Positions 25,295 through 32,778 of a DNA stretch of 32,778 bases are shown one piece after another. The stretch's first letter is position 1. Every line of letters starts with the position of its first letter. The notes beneath the pieces were generated by a model. That model was given only the letters and a program-made list of their open reading frames with translations. It was not told where the DNA came from and searched no databases. The translations under genes were made by a program, and so were the position numbers. The DNA is from Vibrio sinensis (GTDB lineage Bacteria; Pseudomonadota; Gammaproteobacteria; Enterobacterales; Vibrionaceae), in NCBI RefSeq assembly GCF_003605645.1, contig NZ_QVMU01000003.1, positions 267,405 through 300,182 on the forward strand, written 5' to 3'.

Positions 25295-26809
25295 TTAAGC
25301 GCCTTCGTTATGCAATTCAAGGTTAGCAAGATCTTGTTGGATTTCGAGTTGATATTTAGCGTCATCACTTCTTAGTGAATCTAAAAACTCCAAGTAAGCT
25401 TGGTCAATATCACCTGTCACATATTCGCCGTTGAACACCGAAGTTTCAAACTTAGCAATATCTGAATTACCTAGACCAACCGCATCGACTAGATCAGGAA
25501 GCGTTTGGAAAATTAGCTCATCCGCGCCAATTTGTTTACAAATAGCATCATTATCTCGGCCATGGGCAATCAATTCATTCGCTGTTGGCATATCGATACC
25601 ATAAACATTTGGGAAGCGAATTTCAGGAGCTGCAGAAACCATAAACACCTTACTCGCGCCTGAGTCTCTGGCCATTTCAATGATTTGCTCAGAAGTTGTT
25701 CCACGAACGATTGAGTCATCCACAAGCAACACATTTTTCCCTTTAAACTCAGAACGAATAGCATTGAGTTTACGACGAACCGATTTCTTACGCTGTTGCT
25801 GTCCAGGCATGATAAATGTACGGCCAACGTAGCGATTTTTTACGAATCCTTGGCGATACGGTTTATCAATAGCTTGTGCTATTTGTAATGCAATATCGCA
25901 AGATGTCTCAGGGATTGGGATAACCACATCAATATCAAGATGTCCATATTCGTCACGGATACGTTCGCCTAACTTCTTACCCATTTCCACACGAGCACTA
26001 TAGACTGAAATTTTATCAATGAATGAGTCTGGACGAGCGAAGTAAACGAATTCAAAAATACAAGGATTGAGAGATGGTTTATCTGAGCATTGTTTGGTGA
26101 ACAGCTCACCGTCAAATGTCGCATAGATGGCCTCACCTGGCGCAACATCTCTCATAAAATCGAAACCAACAGCATCTAAGGCGACTGATTCTGAGGCCAC
26201 CATGTATTCTGTAACCCCGTTTGTTTCTCTTTTACCTAAACACAGTGGACGAATACCATGTGGGTCACGAAAGGCAACCATACCATGGCCAATGATCATT
26301 GCTGTGACCGCGTAAGCCCCTCGTATTGTGTGATGGACATTGGTGACTGCGCGGAAAACGTCATCTGACGTTACATTCCCTTTCACCGTATCAATTTCGT
26401 GAGCTAATACGTTAAGTAAAACTTCTGAATCAGAGGTTGTATTTAAATGACGACGATCTTTTGCGAATAATTTTTCACGAATGTCACCGGCATTGGTCAA
26501 GTTACCATTATGCGCAAGAGTGATACCAAATGGAGAATTTACATAGAATGGCTGTGCCTCGGAAGCACTTGAGCTACCTGCGGTTGGGTAACGGACATGT
26601 CCAATACCAACATTGCCTTGTAGTCTCTGCATATGCCTAGCTTCAAACACATCTTTCACTAATCCGTTCGCCTTTCTCAGACGAAAACGATTGCTTTCTA
26701 TGGTACAAATACCCGCGGCATCTTGGCCACGGTGCTGCAATACAGTCAAGGCATCGTAAATAGACTGATTGACAGGCGTTGCGCCCACGATTCCAACAAT
26801 ACCACACAT
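25295..26809 (-). CDS. purF: Amidophosphoribosyltransferase PurF
   Basis: PurF catalyses the first step of purine synthesis: glutamine plus PRPP gives phosphoribosylamine. The 504-residue protein starts MCGIVGIVG, so removal of Met exposes the nucleophile Cys2 of an Ntn-type glutaminase domain (about 2-235; also HRGQDAAG at 26-33 and HNGNLTN at 100-106). The C-terminal phosphoribosyltransferase domain has the PRPP loop [14 protein letters not shown] at 360-373. The length matches E. coli PurF. It follows cvpA by 35 nt, as in E. coli, and should share the PurR-controlled promoter at 27364-27391. Confidence 0.98.
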   Translation of the reverse strand: MCGIVGIVGATPVNQSIYDALTVLQHRGQDAAGICTIESNRFRLRKANGLVKDVFEARHMQRLQGNVGIGHVRYPTAGSSSASEAQPFYVNSPFGITLAHNGNLTNAGDIREKLFAKDRRHLNTTSDSEVLLNVLAHEIDTVKGNVTSDDVFRAVTNVHHTIRGAYAVTAMIIGHGMVAFRDPHGIRPLCLGKRETNGVTEYMVASESVALDAVGFDFMRDVAPGEAIYATFDGELFTKQCSDKPSLNPCIFEFVYFARPDSFIDKISVYSARVEMGKKLGERIRDEYGHLDIDVVIPIPETSCDIALQIAQAIDKPYRQGFVKNRYVGRTFIMPGQQQRKKSVRRKLNAIRSEFKGKNVLLVDDSIVRGTTSEQIIEMARDSGASKVFMVSAAPEIRFPNVYGIDMPTANELIAHGRDNDAICKQIGADELIFQTLPDLVDAVGLGNSDIAKFETSVFNGEYVTGDIDQAYLEFLDSLRSDDAKYQLEIQQDLANLELHNEGA

Positions 26810-26844
26810 GTCCTAACCCTCGATTTGCGACAATGGCTGGCGCG

Positions 26845-27336
26845 TTAAGTCACGCCAGATAAGAAACTTGATGTTGCTTTTAAGTGTTCAAAGAAAGGTT
26901 CAATTATGCGACCAAATTCTGGCACCAATTGTGACCCTTTCCACCACTCAGAATCAGGAGACGATGTAAACGCATCCATAAAAAACAGAGCTGCGGAGAC
27001 GATAAGTACCCCGCGCAGCGCACCAAACACAACCCCAAGTACTCGGTCGGTTCCCGATAGCCCCGTTTTTTGCACTAGCTGAGCAATCACAAAATTTACG
27101 ATCGCACCTGTAACTAGCGTAGCAACAAACAAAGCAGCAATTGCAGCTCCATTACGTATCAGCTCATCTTGGATATTGGGAAAGTAAACCGCGAGTCGCG
27201 TGTAATACTGACTGGCGATAAAAAAAGCGCCAAACCAAATAACCAAAGACAAAGCTTCTTTAACAAAGCCACGAACTAAACTGATCAAGGCCGATAGGCC
27301 AATCACACTCAAAATAACAATATCTAACCAATTCAT
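26845..27336 (-). CDS. cvpA: Membrane protein CvpA (colicin V production family)
   Basis: A 163-residue inner-membrane protein with four hydrophobic segments (about 5-22, 27-44, 64-88 and 103-121) and a soluble C-terminal tail. The N-terminus [29 protein letters not shown] is typical of CvpA. The family was named for a role in colicin V export in E. coli; it is also linked to envelope stress and bile resistance, and its biochemical role is not known. It is the first gene of cvpA-purF, behind a PurR-type operator. Confidence 0.94.
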   Translation of the reverse strand: MNWLDIVILSVIGLSALISLVRGFVKEALSLVIWFGAFFIASQYYTRLAVYFPNIQDELIRNGAAIAALFVATLVTGAIVNFVIAQLVQKTGLSGTDRVLGVVFGALRGVLIVSAALFFMDAFTSSPDSEWWKGSQLVPEFGRIIEPFFEHLKATSSFLSGVT

Positions 27337-27363
27337 GCGTATTCACAATCTTAGTTGGCGCGC

Positions 27364-27391
27364 ATTTTAACAGAAAAAATAGCCACGCAAA
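27364..27391 (-). promoter_or_regulatory. cvpA-purF promoter
   Basis: On the minus strand a -35 TTTGCG (27386-27391) and a -10 TAAAAT (27364-27369) are 16 nt apart. The -35 box lies inside the PurR operator. Transcription would start about 20 nt before the cvpA ATG. Confidence 0.6.
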
Positions 27392-27400
27392 CGTTTTCTT
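27385..27400. promoter_or_regulatory. PurR operator
   Basis: ACGCAAACGTTTTCTT matches the pur-operator consensus ACGCAAACGTTTTCGT at 15 of 16 bases. It covers the -35 box of cvpA-purF and touches the dedD stop codon, so binding of PurR with hypoxanthine or guanine should block initiation. Confidence 0.92.
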
Positions 27401-27965
27401 AAGGATTTAATGGTTTAAATTTAAGCAATCGACCTTTTGAGCCGGTAATTTTTTCTAATTCGAGAACTTGACGCTCAAGTTTGCTCTTAGAGATATCCGG
27501 ACCAATAATGACTCGCGTAAAACCATTTTCAAGTTTGGTATGCGCTTGATAACCGCGCTTTTGCAAATCTTTAACTAAATTTTTAGCATTCTCTGCACTC
27601 TTTAATGCCATGAGCTGAATGATCCAACCGCTATCTTGGTACTCATTCCGTTCAGGAACTTCTTTTACTACGACTGGAAGTGGTCGTTCATTGCGATTTT
27701 CTACACTGGTATTAGGCTCTTTGCTCACGGGTGTGTCATTTACAACAACTTCAACCGGCGTTGGTGGCAAACTCGCTGAATCATCAATGGGATCGAGAAC
27801 TTCGAATGTTTCGATATCACTGTCCAACTCTGGTTTAATCGGAATGCTCGCAATTTCTTCTTTATAGTGTGTTTTTTTACCATCAAGGACATCTGGTAGA
27901 ACGATCACACCAATAGAAACAAGAATAATGGTGCCCACTAAGCGATTTTGAAATTTACTCGCCAT
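27399..27965 (-). CDS. dedD: SPOR-domain protein DedD
   Basis: A 188-residue bitopic inner-membrane protein: a short cytosolic N-terminus, one membrane span (about 10-27), a Pro/Glu-rich periplasmic linker (about 30-108) and a C-terminal SPOR domain (about 110-186; DSGWIIQLMALKSAENAKNL and FTRVIIGP). SPOR domains bind denuded glycan at the septum, and DedD assists late cell division in E. coli. Its ATG directly follows the folC stop codon, and its AAGGAG ribosome-binding site lies in the last folC codons, so it is translated with folC. The stop codon touches the PurR operator of the next genes. Confidence 0.93.
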   Translation of the reverse strand: MASKFQNRLVGTIILVSIGVIVLPDVLDGKKTHYKEEIASIPIKPELDSDIETFEVLDPIDDSASLPPTPVEVVVNDTPVSKEPNTSVENRNERPLPVVVKEVPERNEYQDSGWIIQLMALKSAENAKNLVKDLQKRGYQAHTKLENGFTRVIIGPDISKSKLERQVLELEKITGSKGRLLKFKPLNP

Positions 27966-29231
27966 TTACTCTCCTTTATTTTGCCAATGCTCTAGAACCT
28001 CTCCAACGGTATGGAAAGAGCCGACAACAATGATGACATCGTCACTATTGGCATTTGTCATAGCGGCTTTAAATGCCTCTACAGGGGTTTGATATTTATC
28101 GGTGTAGGTCGTCAAAAACTGACACACTTCATCCGCACTTGCTGCTCGAGGCCCAGATAAGGACGCTGGATACCACAACGGAGATAACTGTGACAAATGC
28201 TGTAGCGTCGACTCGATATCTTTGTCGTGTAGCATCGCGACAACCATGTGAATCTGACGATGAGGATATAGATCGGTTATTTTACTAACTAGATATTCAG
28301 CAGAATGAGGATTATGAGCCACATCAAGCAAGATGGTCGGTTTGCTTTGAAGGGTTTGCATTCGTCCAGGTAAACTAGCTGCTTTTAGACCTTTGACAAT
28401 GTTGATATCAGATAACTCAAGATTGGCACAGGATAACGCCATTAAAGCGGTTGCAGCATTCTGTAATGGTAAACCTGGAATAGGTAAATCATCTAAGGAG
28501 AATGCACCTGAGACCCACCGCCATGTTGATTCACTAACCAGTTGATAATCGTATTGAATACCCACTTGGTAAAGCTCTGCGCCAATATCATCGGCATGAG
28601 CTGCAACCGTCGATGGAGCACTTGCTTGACCACAAATAGCCGGTTTACCACTGCGGTAAATACCCGCTTTTTCGAAACCAATAACGTTTATATCATCACC
28701 GAGCCAATCAACATGATCGATGGCGAGGCTAGTGATCACTGAAACATCATGCTCAACAACATTGGTCGCATCTAAGCGCCCACCTAAGCCAACTTCTAGT
28801 AAAACGACATCCACGTTCTCAGTTTGGAACAAGCGCAATGCAGCAAGAGTACCAAACTCGAAGAGACTTAAACTGATATCGCCACGCTGATTCTCAATAA
28901 AATCAAACGCCGCACAATGCTTATGATCAGGAAGGTCTTGACCATTAACACGTACTCGTTCGTTATATCGAATCAAATGCGGAGAGCTATAAACACCAAC
29001 AGAGTAGCCAGCATCAAGAAGGATAGCTTCCATTAATGCGCAAGTGGAACCTTTACCGTTAGTCCCTGCAACAGTAATAATTTTAGTAGCTGGTTTTGTC
29101 AGTTGGGCTGTTTTAGCGACGGCTTGAACGCGATCTAAACCGAGATCAATCGCTGAGGAATGTATGCTTGTTAAATAATCAAGCCACATCGTTAATGAAG
29201 ATGTGGCTTGAGGAATATAGGTTTGACTCAT
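27966..29231 (-). CDS. folC: Dihydrofolate synthase / folylpolyglutamate synthase FolC
   Basis: FolC adds glutamate to dihydropteroate and then further glutamates to folates. The 421-residue protein has the Mur-ligase-type P-loop GTNGKGS at 56-62, the DHVDWLG segment of the metal-binding region, and the AHNPHS motif in the C-terminal domain (DVAHNPHSAEYL). The length matches the family. It lies between accD (47 nt upstream) and dedD (no gap), the usual order in gammaproteobacteria. The ATG start is clear. Confidence 0.97.
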   Translation of the reverse strand: MSQTYIPQATSSLTMWLDYLTSIHSSAIDLGLDRVQAVAKTAQLTKPATKIITVAGTNGKGSTCALMEAILLDAGYSVGVYSSPHLIRYNERVRVNGQDLPDHKHCAAFDFIENQRGDISLSLFEFGTLAALRLFQTENVDVVLLEVGLGGRLDATNVVEHDVSVITSLAIDHVDWLGDDINVIGFEKAGIYRSGKPAICGQASAPSTVAAHADDIGAELYQVGIQYDYQLVSESTWRWVSGAFSLDDLPIPGLPLQNAATALMALSCANLELSDINIVKGLKAASLPGRMQTLQSKPTILLDVAHNPHSAEYLVSKITDLYPHRQIHMVVAMLHDKDIESTLQHLSQLSPLWYPASLSGPRAASADEVCQFLTTYTDKYQTPVEAFKAAMTNANSDDVIIVVGSFHTVGEVLEHWQNKGE

Positions 29232-29278
29232 CTAACTTTAATAACCAATGATTAGTGGTTGCTTGTTAGTGTATTACT

Positions 29279-30205
29279 TTACCCTTTTTCATCTGCTTCT
29301 GGTACAGAATAAGCAGCTTCATTTGGAGAATCGTTCACAGAAACCACCAGAGGCGATGCCTTATTGGTCATTTTCGCAATCATGCTGCCAACACGCTGAC
29401 GCATTTCGCGACGATCGACAATCATATCAATCGCACCATGGTCTAGTAGGAACTCACTGCGTTGGAAACCATCAGGAAGATCTTCACGTACTGTCTGTTC
29501 GATAACACGACGCCCTGCAAAACCAATCAGTGCTTTTGGTTCACCAATGTTAATGTCACCTAGCATAGCTAAACTGGCAGAAACACCACCCATTGTTGGG
29601 TCAGTCATGACGGAAATAAATGGTAAACCTTTTTGAGATAAACGCTCAAGTGCAGCACTGGTTTTCGCCATTTGCATTAAAGACATTAATGCCTCTTGCA
29701 TGCGAGCTCCACCACTTGCTGAAAAACAGATTAAGCCACAATTGTTTTCAATTGCAGCGTCAACAGCTTTAACAAAACGAGCACCAACCACTGACCCCAT
29801 CGAACCACCCATAAATGAGAATTCGAAGGCACAAGCTACGATTGGCTGACCTAACAGTTGACCTTGCATTACGATCAGCGCATCTTTCTCGCCACTGCTT
29901 TTTTGAGCCGCTGAAAGACGATCTTTATAGCGTTTTGAATCTTTGAACTTAAGTTTATCTTGCGGTTCTAAATCTGTACCCAGTTCAACGCGCTCACCTT
30001 CGTCCAAAAATGTTTCTAATCGACGACGTGCTTTCATTCGCATGTGGTGATCACACTTTGGACATACTTCTAGGTTACGCTCTAACTCAGCATGATAAAG
30101 AACTTGCTCACACGACGTACATTTAGTCCATACGCCTTCGGGGATAGATGCTTTACGTGAACTTACTAAATTGCTTTTTTCTAAAATCTTTTCAAGCCAA
30201 CTCAT
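29279..30205 (-). CDS. accD: Acetyl-CoA carboxylase carboxyltransferase subunit beta AccD
   Basis: AccD forms the carboxyltransferase with AccA and makes malonyl-CoA, the committed step of fatty-acid synthesis. The 308-residue protein begins with a four-cysteine zinc ribbon (Cys29, Cys32, Cys48, Cys51), followed by the crotonase-fold domain with [22 protein letters not shown] and the oxyanion-hole segment [16 protein letters not shown]. The zinc ribbon is the feature by which E. coli AccD was proposed to bind its own mRNA. The 220-bp gap before it (30206-30425) is AT-rich and should hold the accD promoter. Confidence 0.98.
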   Translation of the reverse strand: MSWLEKILEKSNLVSSRKASIPEGVWTKCTSCEQVLYHAELERNLEVCPKCDHHMRMKARRRLETFLDEGERVELGTDLEPQDKLKFKDSKRYKDRLSAAQKSSGEKDALIVMQGQLLGQPIVACAFEFSFMGGSMGSVVGARFVKAVDAAIENNCGLICFSASGGARMQEALMSLMQMAKTSAALERLSQKGLPFISVMTDPTMGGVSASLAMLGDINIGEPKALIGFAGRRVIEQTVREDLPDGFQRSEFLLDHGAIDMIVDRREMRQRVGSMIAKMTNKASPLVVSVNDSPNEAAYSVPEADEKG

Positions 30206-30388
30206 GGAAGACCTTTTCTATTGTCACTTCCGCGCAATGCGAAAGATATAAATTCGGAATATATACGAAAGGATTAAAGCATATTAAATGCCAACTGTAG
30301 ACAAAAAACTGGTTGTACCTATTTTCCCCTACAAAACCTTTCCCCCTAAACACCTGATAAACCTATTTTTTTATTCGTCCAAACTTCT

Positions 30389-30406
30389 TTCTAACCACAG
30401 TTAGAA
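30389..30406 (-). terminator. Weak stem-loop after truA
   Basis: TTCTAAC and GTTAGAA form a perfect 7-bp stem around CACA, 20 nt after the truA stop. The bases that follow on the minus strand (AGAAGTTTGG) are not a T-run, so this is at best a weak terminator. Nothing else stands out in the 30206-30425 gap. Confidence 0.3.
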
Positions 30407-30425
30407 TGACATAGTGCGTAAAAAA

Positions 30426-31220
30426 TCAACTCAATTCATCAGGTAAAAATAGTGGCCCAATCGGAGCTCTAGGTAGTTCGAACTGCTCTGGATAATCAAC
30501 ATCAACCAAATAAAGTCCTTCCGCCTTAGCGGTCGCCCCCGCTATTTTGCGATCTTTCTGTGCAAGCAACCACTCAATCCACTCAGGAGGTTGTTCACCT
30601 CGACCCACACAAATTAAGCTACCTGTGATATTTCGTACCATATGATGGACAAAAGCATTCGCTTTAATATCGATAACGACATACTGCCCATGACGTGTCA
30701 CATTAAGGTGCATCATATTTCGCCATGGACTACGCGATTGACAGTGAACCGCTCTAAACGACGTAAAATCATTTTCACCGAGGAGGTATTGCCCTGCCTG
30801 ATGCATTTTTTCAACATCCAACTCACCATGATAGTGGCTTACTCCAGACGATAAAATCGCCGGACGAAGTGGGCTGTTGAAGATAATATACCGATAACGG
30901 CGTGCCGTTGCTGAGAAGCGAGCGTGAAAATCGTCTGAAACTTCTTTGGCCCAACGAACCGCAATATCGCCTGGCAGGTTAGCATTCGCTCCCATAGTCC
31001 AAGCAACCATCTTTCGACTTGCGGTCGTTTCGAAATGCACAACTTGGCCCGTACCATGTACACCCGCATCAGTACGGCCAGCACAAAGAACTTCAATCGG
31101 ATGATTAGCGACAACACTAAGAGCTCGCTCAAGTTGCTCTTGAACACTGTTAACGTCTCTTTGGCGTTGCCAACCAAAATAACTAGCACCGTTGTACTCA
31201 ATGCCTAAAGCGATTCTCAT
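30426..31220 (-). CDS. truA: tRNA pseudouridine(38-40) synthase TruA
   Basis: TruA converts uridines 38-40 in the anticodon arm of many tRNAs to pseudouridine. With ATG 31220 the protein is 264 residues; the frame extends to a TTG at 31238, but the family begins at [11 protein letters not shown]. The catalytic aspartate is Asp51 in [18 protein letters not shown]. Other family segments are [25 protein letters not shown] and HHMVRNI. It lies between fimV and accD, the common gammaproteobacterial arrangement. Confidence 0.97.
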   Translation of the reverse strand: MRIALGIEYNGASYFGWQRQRDVNSVQEQLERALSVVANHPIEVLCAGRTDAGVHGTGQVVHFETTASRKMVAWTMGANANLPGDIAVRWAKEVSDDFHARFSATARRYRYIIFNSPLRPAILSSGVSHYHGELDVEKMHQAGQYLLGENDFTSFRAVHCQSRSPWRNMMHLNVTRHGQYVVIDIKANAFVHHMVRNITGSLICVGRGEQPPEWIEWLLAQKDRKIAGATAKAEGLYLVDVDYPEQFELPRAPIGPLFLPDELS

Positions 31221-31278
31221 TATGTGGTTCTCTAACAAAAAGGGGCGGGAAGTATAAACATTTTTAGTTGAAAAGATA

Positions 31279-31296
31279 AGGGGGCGAACGCCCCCT
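31279..31296 (-). terminator. Terminator after fimV
   Basis: A GC-rich stem, AGGGGGC and GCCCCCT with a four-base loop, lies 15 nt after the fimV stop. On the minus strand it is followed by TATCTTTTC, a fair T-rich tail. It separates fimV from truA. Confidence 0.7.
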
Positions 31297-31310
31297 CATT
31301 GACCTATAGA

Positions 31311-32778
31311 TTAACGACCATTAATGGCATCAATCAGAGTTTTAGCCTCACGGCGGATCTCATCACTACCATCCACTATCGCTTCTTCTAGTAGCTTAAC
31401 AGCACCACGGGCATCATTCATTTCGACATAGATTTTCGCAAGATCAAGTTTACCCGCCGCTTCTGCGTTTGCATCAACATCCGTATCTTGAATATCACCA
31501 ATCACGTCAGGGAACTCATTCAATCCAACATCTAACTTTAGCGCCTCGCTATCAGGATTGAAGTCATCATCACTGAGTCCGACCTCCGCCATCAATTCAT
31601 CAATGGTACGGAAGTGGTTAGCTTGTGGATTAAAGTCGCCAAGATCTTCTTGTTGACCCCAGTCTTCATCCGATACAGACGCTTGGGATGGACGATTGTT
31701 GCTATTCCAAACCTGTTGCTCATCTTCAGGAATGTCATCTGATATACTAGCTTGCTGCTCCGGAGACAAACTGAAACCATTCCAATCTTCCCCACCCATT
31801 TCCAGCATAGCGTCAATATCCATACCTGCGCTATCTGAACTAGTTGCATCTAAAGAACCGAAAAATGGGCGATGTTCATTCTCATCATCAGAAAGCAGTT
31901 CATCAAACGCATCTTTATCGTAAGCACCGTCGATTGATGATGTTATCGCATCCTGAGCGAATAAATCTGCGAGTTGTTGTTGTTCATCTTCTAATGTCTC
32001 AACATCATCCATTTCAACACGCGTTGGTTTTTGTTCCACTTCTGGTGCAGCATTTTGTTCTAACGCTAGTTCTTGACTCGGTTCCGATAAGAAATCGGCT
32101 AACGCTTCTTCTTCTCCAAACTGTGGTAGTTCTAAATCATCGAAATTAAAGATCTCATCGGCATCACTAGTCACTGGTTCAGGCAAGTCTCTACCTGTTT
32201 CTGGCTCTGCTGCAAAATCAGCAAGTGCTTCTTCCTCGCCAAACTCCGGTAATTCAAAGTCATCAAAGTTAAAGCTATCGTCAATATCATCAACGACTGA
32301 TTGCTCTGTCTCGATTACCGGCTCTGATGCAAGTTCTTGCTCCACTGATTCTGGCTCTAGCTTAGGCTCTTGGTCTAGTTCAGGTTCTTGACCCTGATTG
32401 GACTCTTGAGCCTGTTCGAGCTCAGTTAATGCTTCTTCCTCACCAAATTCTGGCAATTCAAAGTCATCAAAGTTAAAGCTATCGTCAATATCATCAACAG
32501 CTGGCTGCTCTTCCGCAACGGCTGGCTCTGACGCTGATTCTTGCTCTAGTGATTCAGGCTCTAGATTAAGCTCTTGATCTAAATTAGATTCTTGTTCTAA
32601 CTCAGATTCTTCACCGAGATTGTTTTCTTGACCTAGATTGGACTCTTGAGCCAATTCTGGCTCAGCTAGCGTTTCATCAAGCTCAGCTAACGCTTCTTCC
32701 TCGCCAAATTCTGGCAATTCAAAGTCATCAAAGTTAAAGCTATCGTCAATATCATCAACAGCTGGTTGCTCTTCCGCA
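31311..32778 (-). CDS. fimV: Polar landmark / pilus assembly protein FimV, C-terminal part
   Basis: The frame is open to the right edge, so the N-terminus (LysM domain, membrane span) is missing; about 489 codons are seen. This part is extremely acidic and repetitive, with four copies of a unit built on FNFDDFELPEFGEEEAL separated by Glu/Gln/Pro/Ser-rich spacers. It ends in the conserved FimV C-terminal TPR-like domain (about the last 55 residues; AGKLDLAKIYVEMNDARGAV and KLLEEAIVDG). In Vibrio the FimV homologue HubP anchors chromosome origin, flagellar and chemotaxis proteins at the pole through such acidic repeats, so this may be hubP. Position next to truA-accD-folC supports the family. 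An internal TTG at 32717 is not the real start. Confidence 0.92.
   Translation of the reverse strand, partial: AEEQPAVDDIDDSFNFDDFELPEFGEEEALAELDETLAEPELAQESNLGQENNLGEESELEQESNLDQELNLEPESLEQESASEPAVAEEQPAVDDIDDSFNFDDFELPEFGEEEALTELEQAQESNQGQEPELDQEPKLEPESVEQELASEPVIETEQSVVDDIDDSFNFDDFELPEFGEEEALADFAAEPETGRDLPEPVTSDADEIFNFDDLELPQFGEEEALADFLSEPSQELALEQNAAPEVEQKPTRVEMDDVETLEDEQQQLADLFAQDAITSSIDGAYDKDAFDELLSDDENEHRPFFGSLDATSSDSAGMDIDAMLEMGGEDWNGFSLSPEQQASISDDIPEDEQQVWNSNNRPSQASVSDEDWGQQEDLGDFNPQANHFRTIDELMAEVGLSDDDFNPDSEALKLDVGLNEFPDVIGDIQDTDVDANAEAAGKLDLAKIYVEMNDARGAVKLLEEAIVDGSDEIRREAKTLIDAINGR
32104..32778 (-). repeat. Four acidic repeat units in fimV/hubP
   Basis: Repeat units start (by their conserved GCTTCTTC word on the plus strand) at 32104, 32227, 32431 and 32692, giving spacings of 123, 204 and 261 bp, all whole codons. 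Each encodes a variant of FNFDDFELPEFGEEEAL; three also carry DDIDDS in front. The two copies nearest the right edge differ at only about two positions over some 85 bp, while the 32104 copy is more diverged. More copies are likely beyond the edge. Confidence 0.9.

Noticed and set aside
32104..32778. Repeated units that could suggest a CRISPR array or satellite DNA
   Set aside because: Unit spacings are irregular (123, 204, 261 bp) but always whole codons, and the frame stays open through all units, so these are protein repeats in fimV.

Overview
The window is a stretch of ordinary, gene-dense chromosome from a Vibrio or very close relative. Four things point there: the polar-flagellar order flhA-flhF-flhG-fliA-cheY-cheZ-cheA-cheB; a CheY matching Vibrio CheY3 in length and key residues; a feoABC set with a cysteine-free FeoC; and a chitin-competence locus (tfoR sRNA plus the TfoS membrane regulator) between feoA and znuA. 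No rRNA, tRNA, insertion sequence, prophage, CRISPR array or frameshifted gene was found. Most genes are on the minus strand, so the layout below runs against the numbering for those blocks.

1-9299 (minus): flagellar and chemotaxis operon. It is read from a sigma54-type promoter just upstream of flhA through flhF, flhG, fliA, cheY, cheZ and cheA into the first 14 codons of cheB at the window edge. FlhF and FlhG set the position and number of polar flagella, FlhA is the export gate, FliA the late sigma factor, and CheA/Y/Z/B the chemotaxis signalling core. sixA lies upstream of flhA. 9300-15491: a cytosolic M16 (insulinase-type) peptidase (plus), convergent with yecM (minus), which is divergent from argS (plus); then a HIT-family protein (plus).

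15624-18351 (minus): feoA-feoB-feoC ferrous-iron uptake operon. 18352-19091: a long regulatory intergenic region holding the feo promoter region and, on the plus strand, a three-hairpin RNA of about 100 nt ending in a strong terminator. I call it tfoR from its position and length. 19092-22454 (minus): TfoS, a one-protein membrane sensor (periplasmic beta-propeller, one membrane span, degenerate kinase-like core, AraC DNA-binding domain). In V. cholerae TfoS responds to chitin oligosaccharides and turns on tfoR, whose RNA promotes translation of the competence regulator TfoX. 22627-25151: znuA (minus) and znuCB (plus), divergent around a clear Zur box.

25295-32778 (minus): the conserved gammaproteobacterial block fimV-truA-accD-folC-dedD-cvpA-purF. 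cvpA-purF has its own promoter and a near-consensus PurR operator. FimV is cut by the window edge and carries four acidic repeats, two of them almost identical at DNA level.

No wholly undescribed multi-gene system is visible. The best material for a second look is regulatory: the structured tfoR RNA and its upstream sites, the nested inverted repeats in front of feoA, the long inverted repeat bracketing the flhA sigma54 promoter, and the triplicated helix motif in CheA. Several genes start at GTG or TTG; the chosen starts are explained in each entry.
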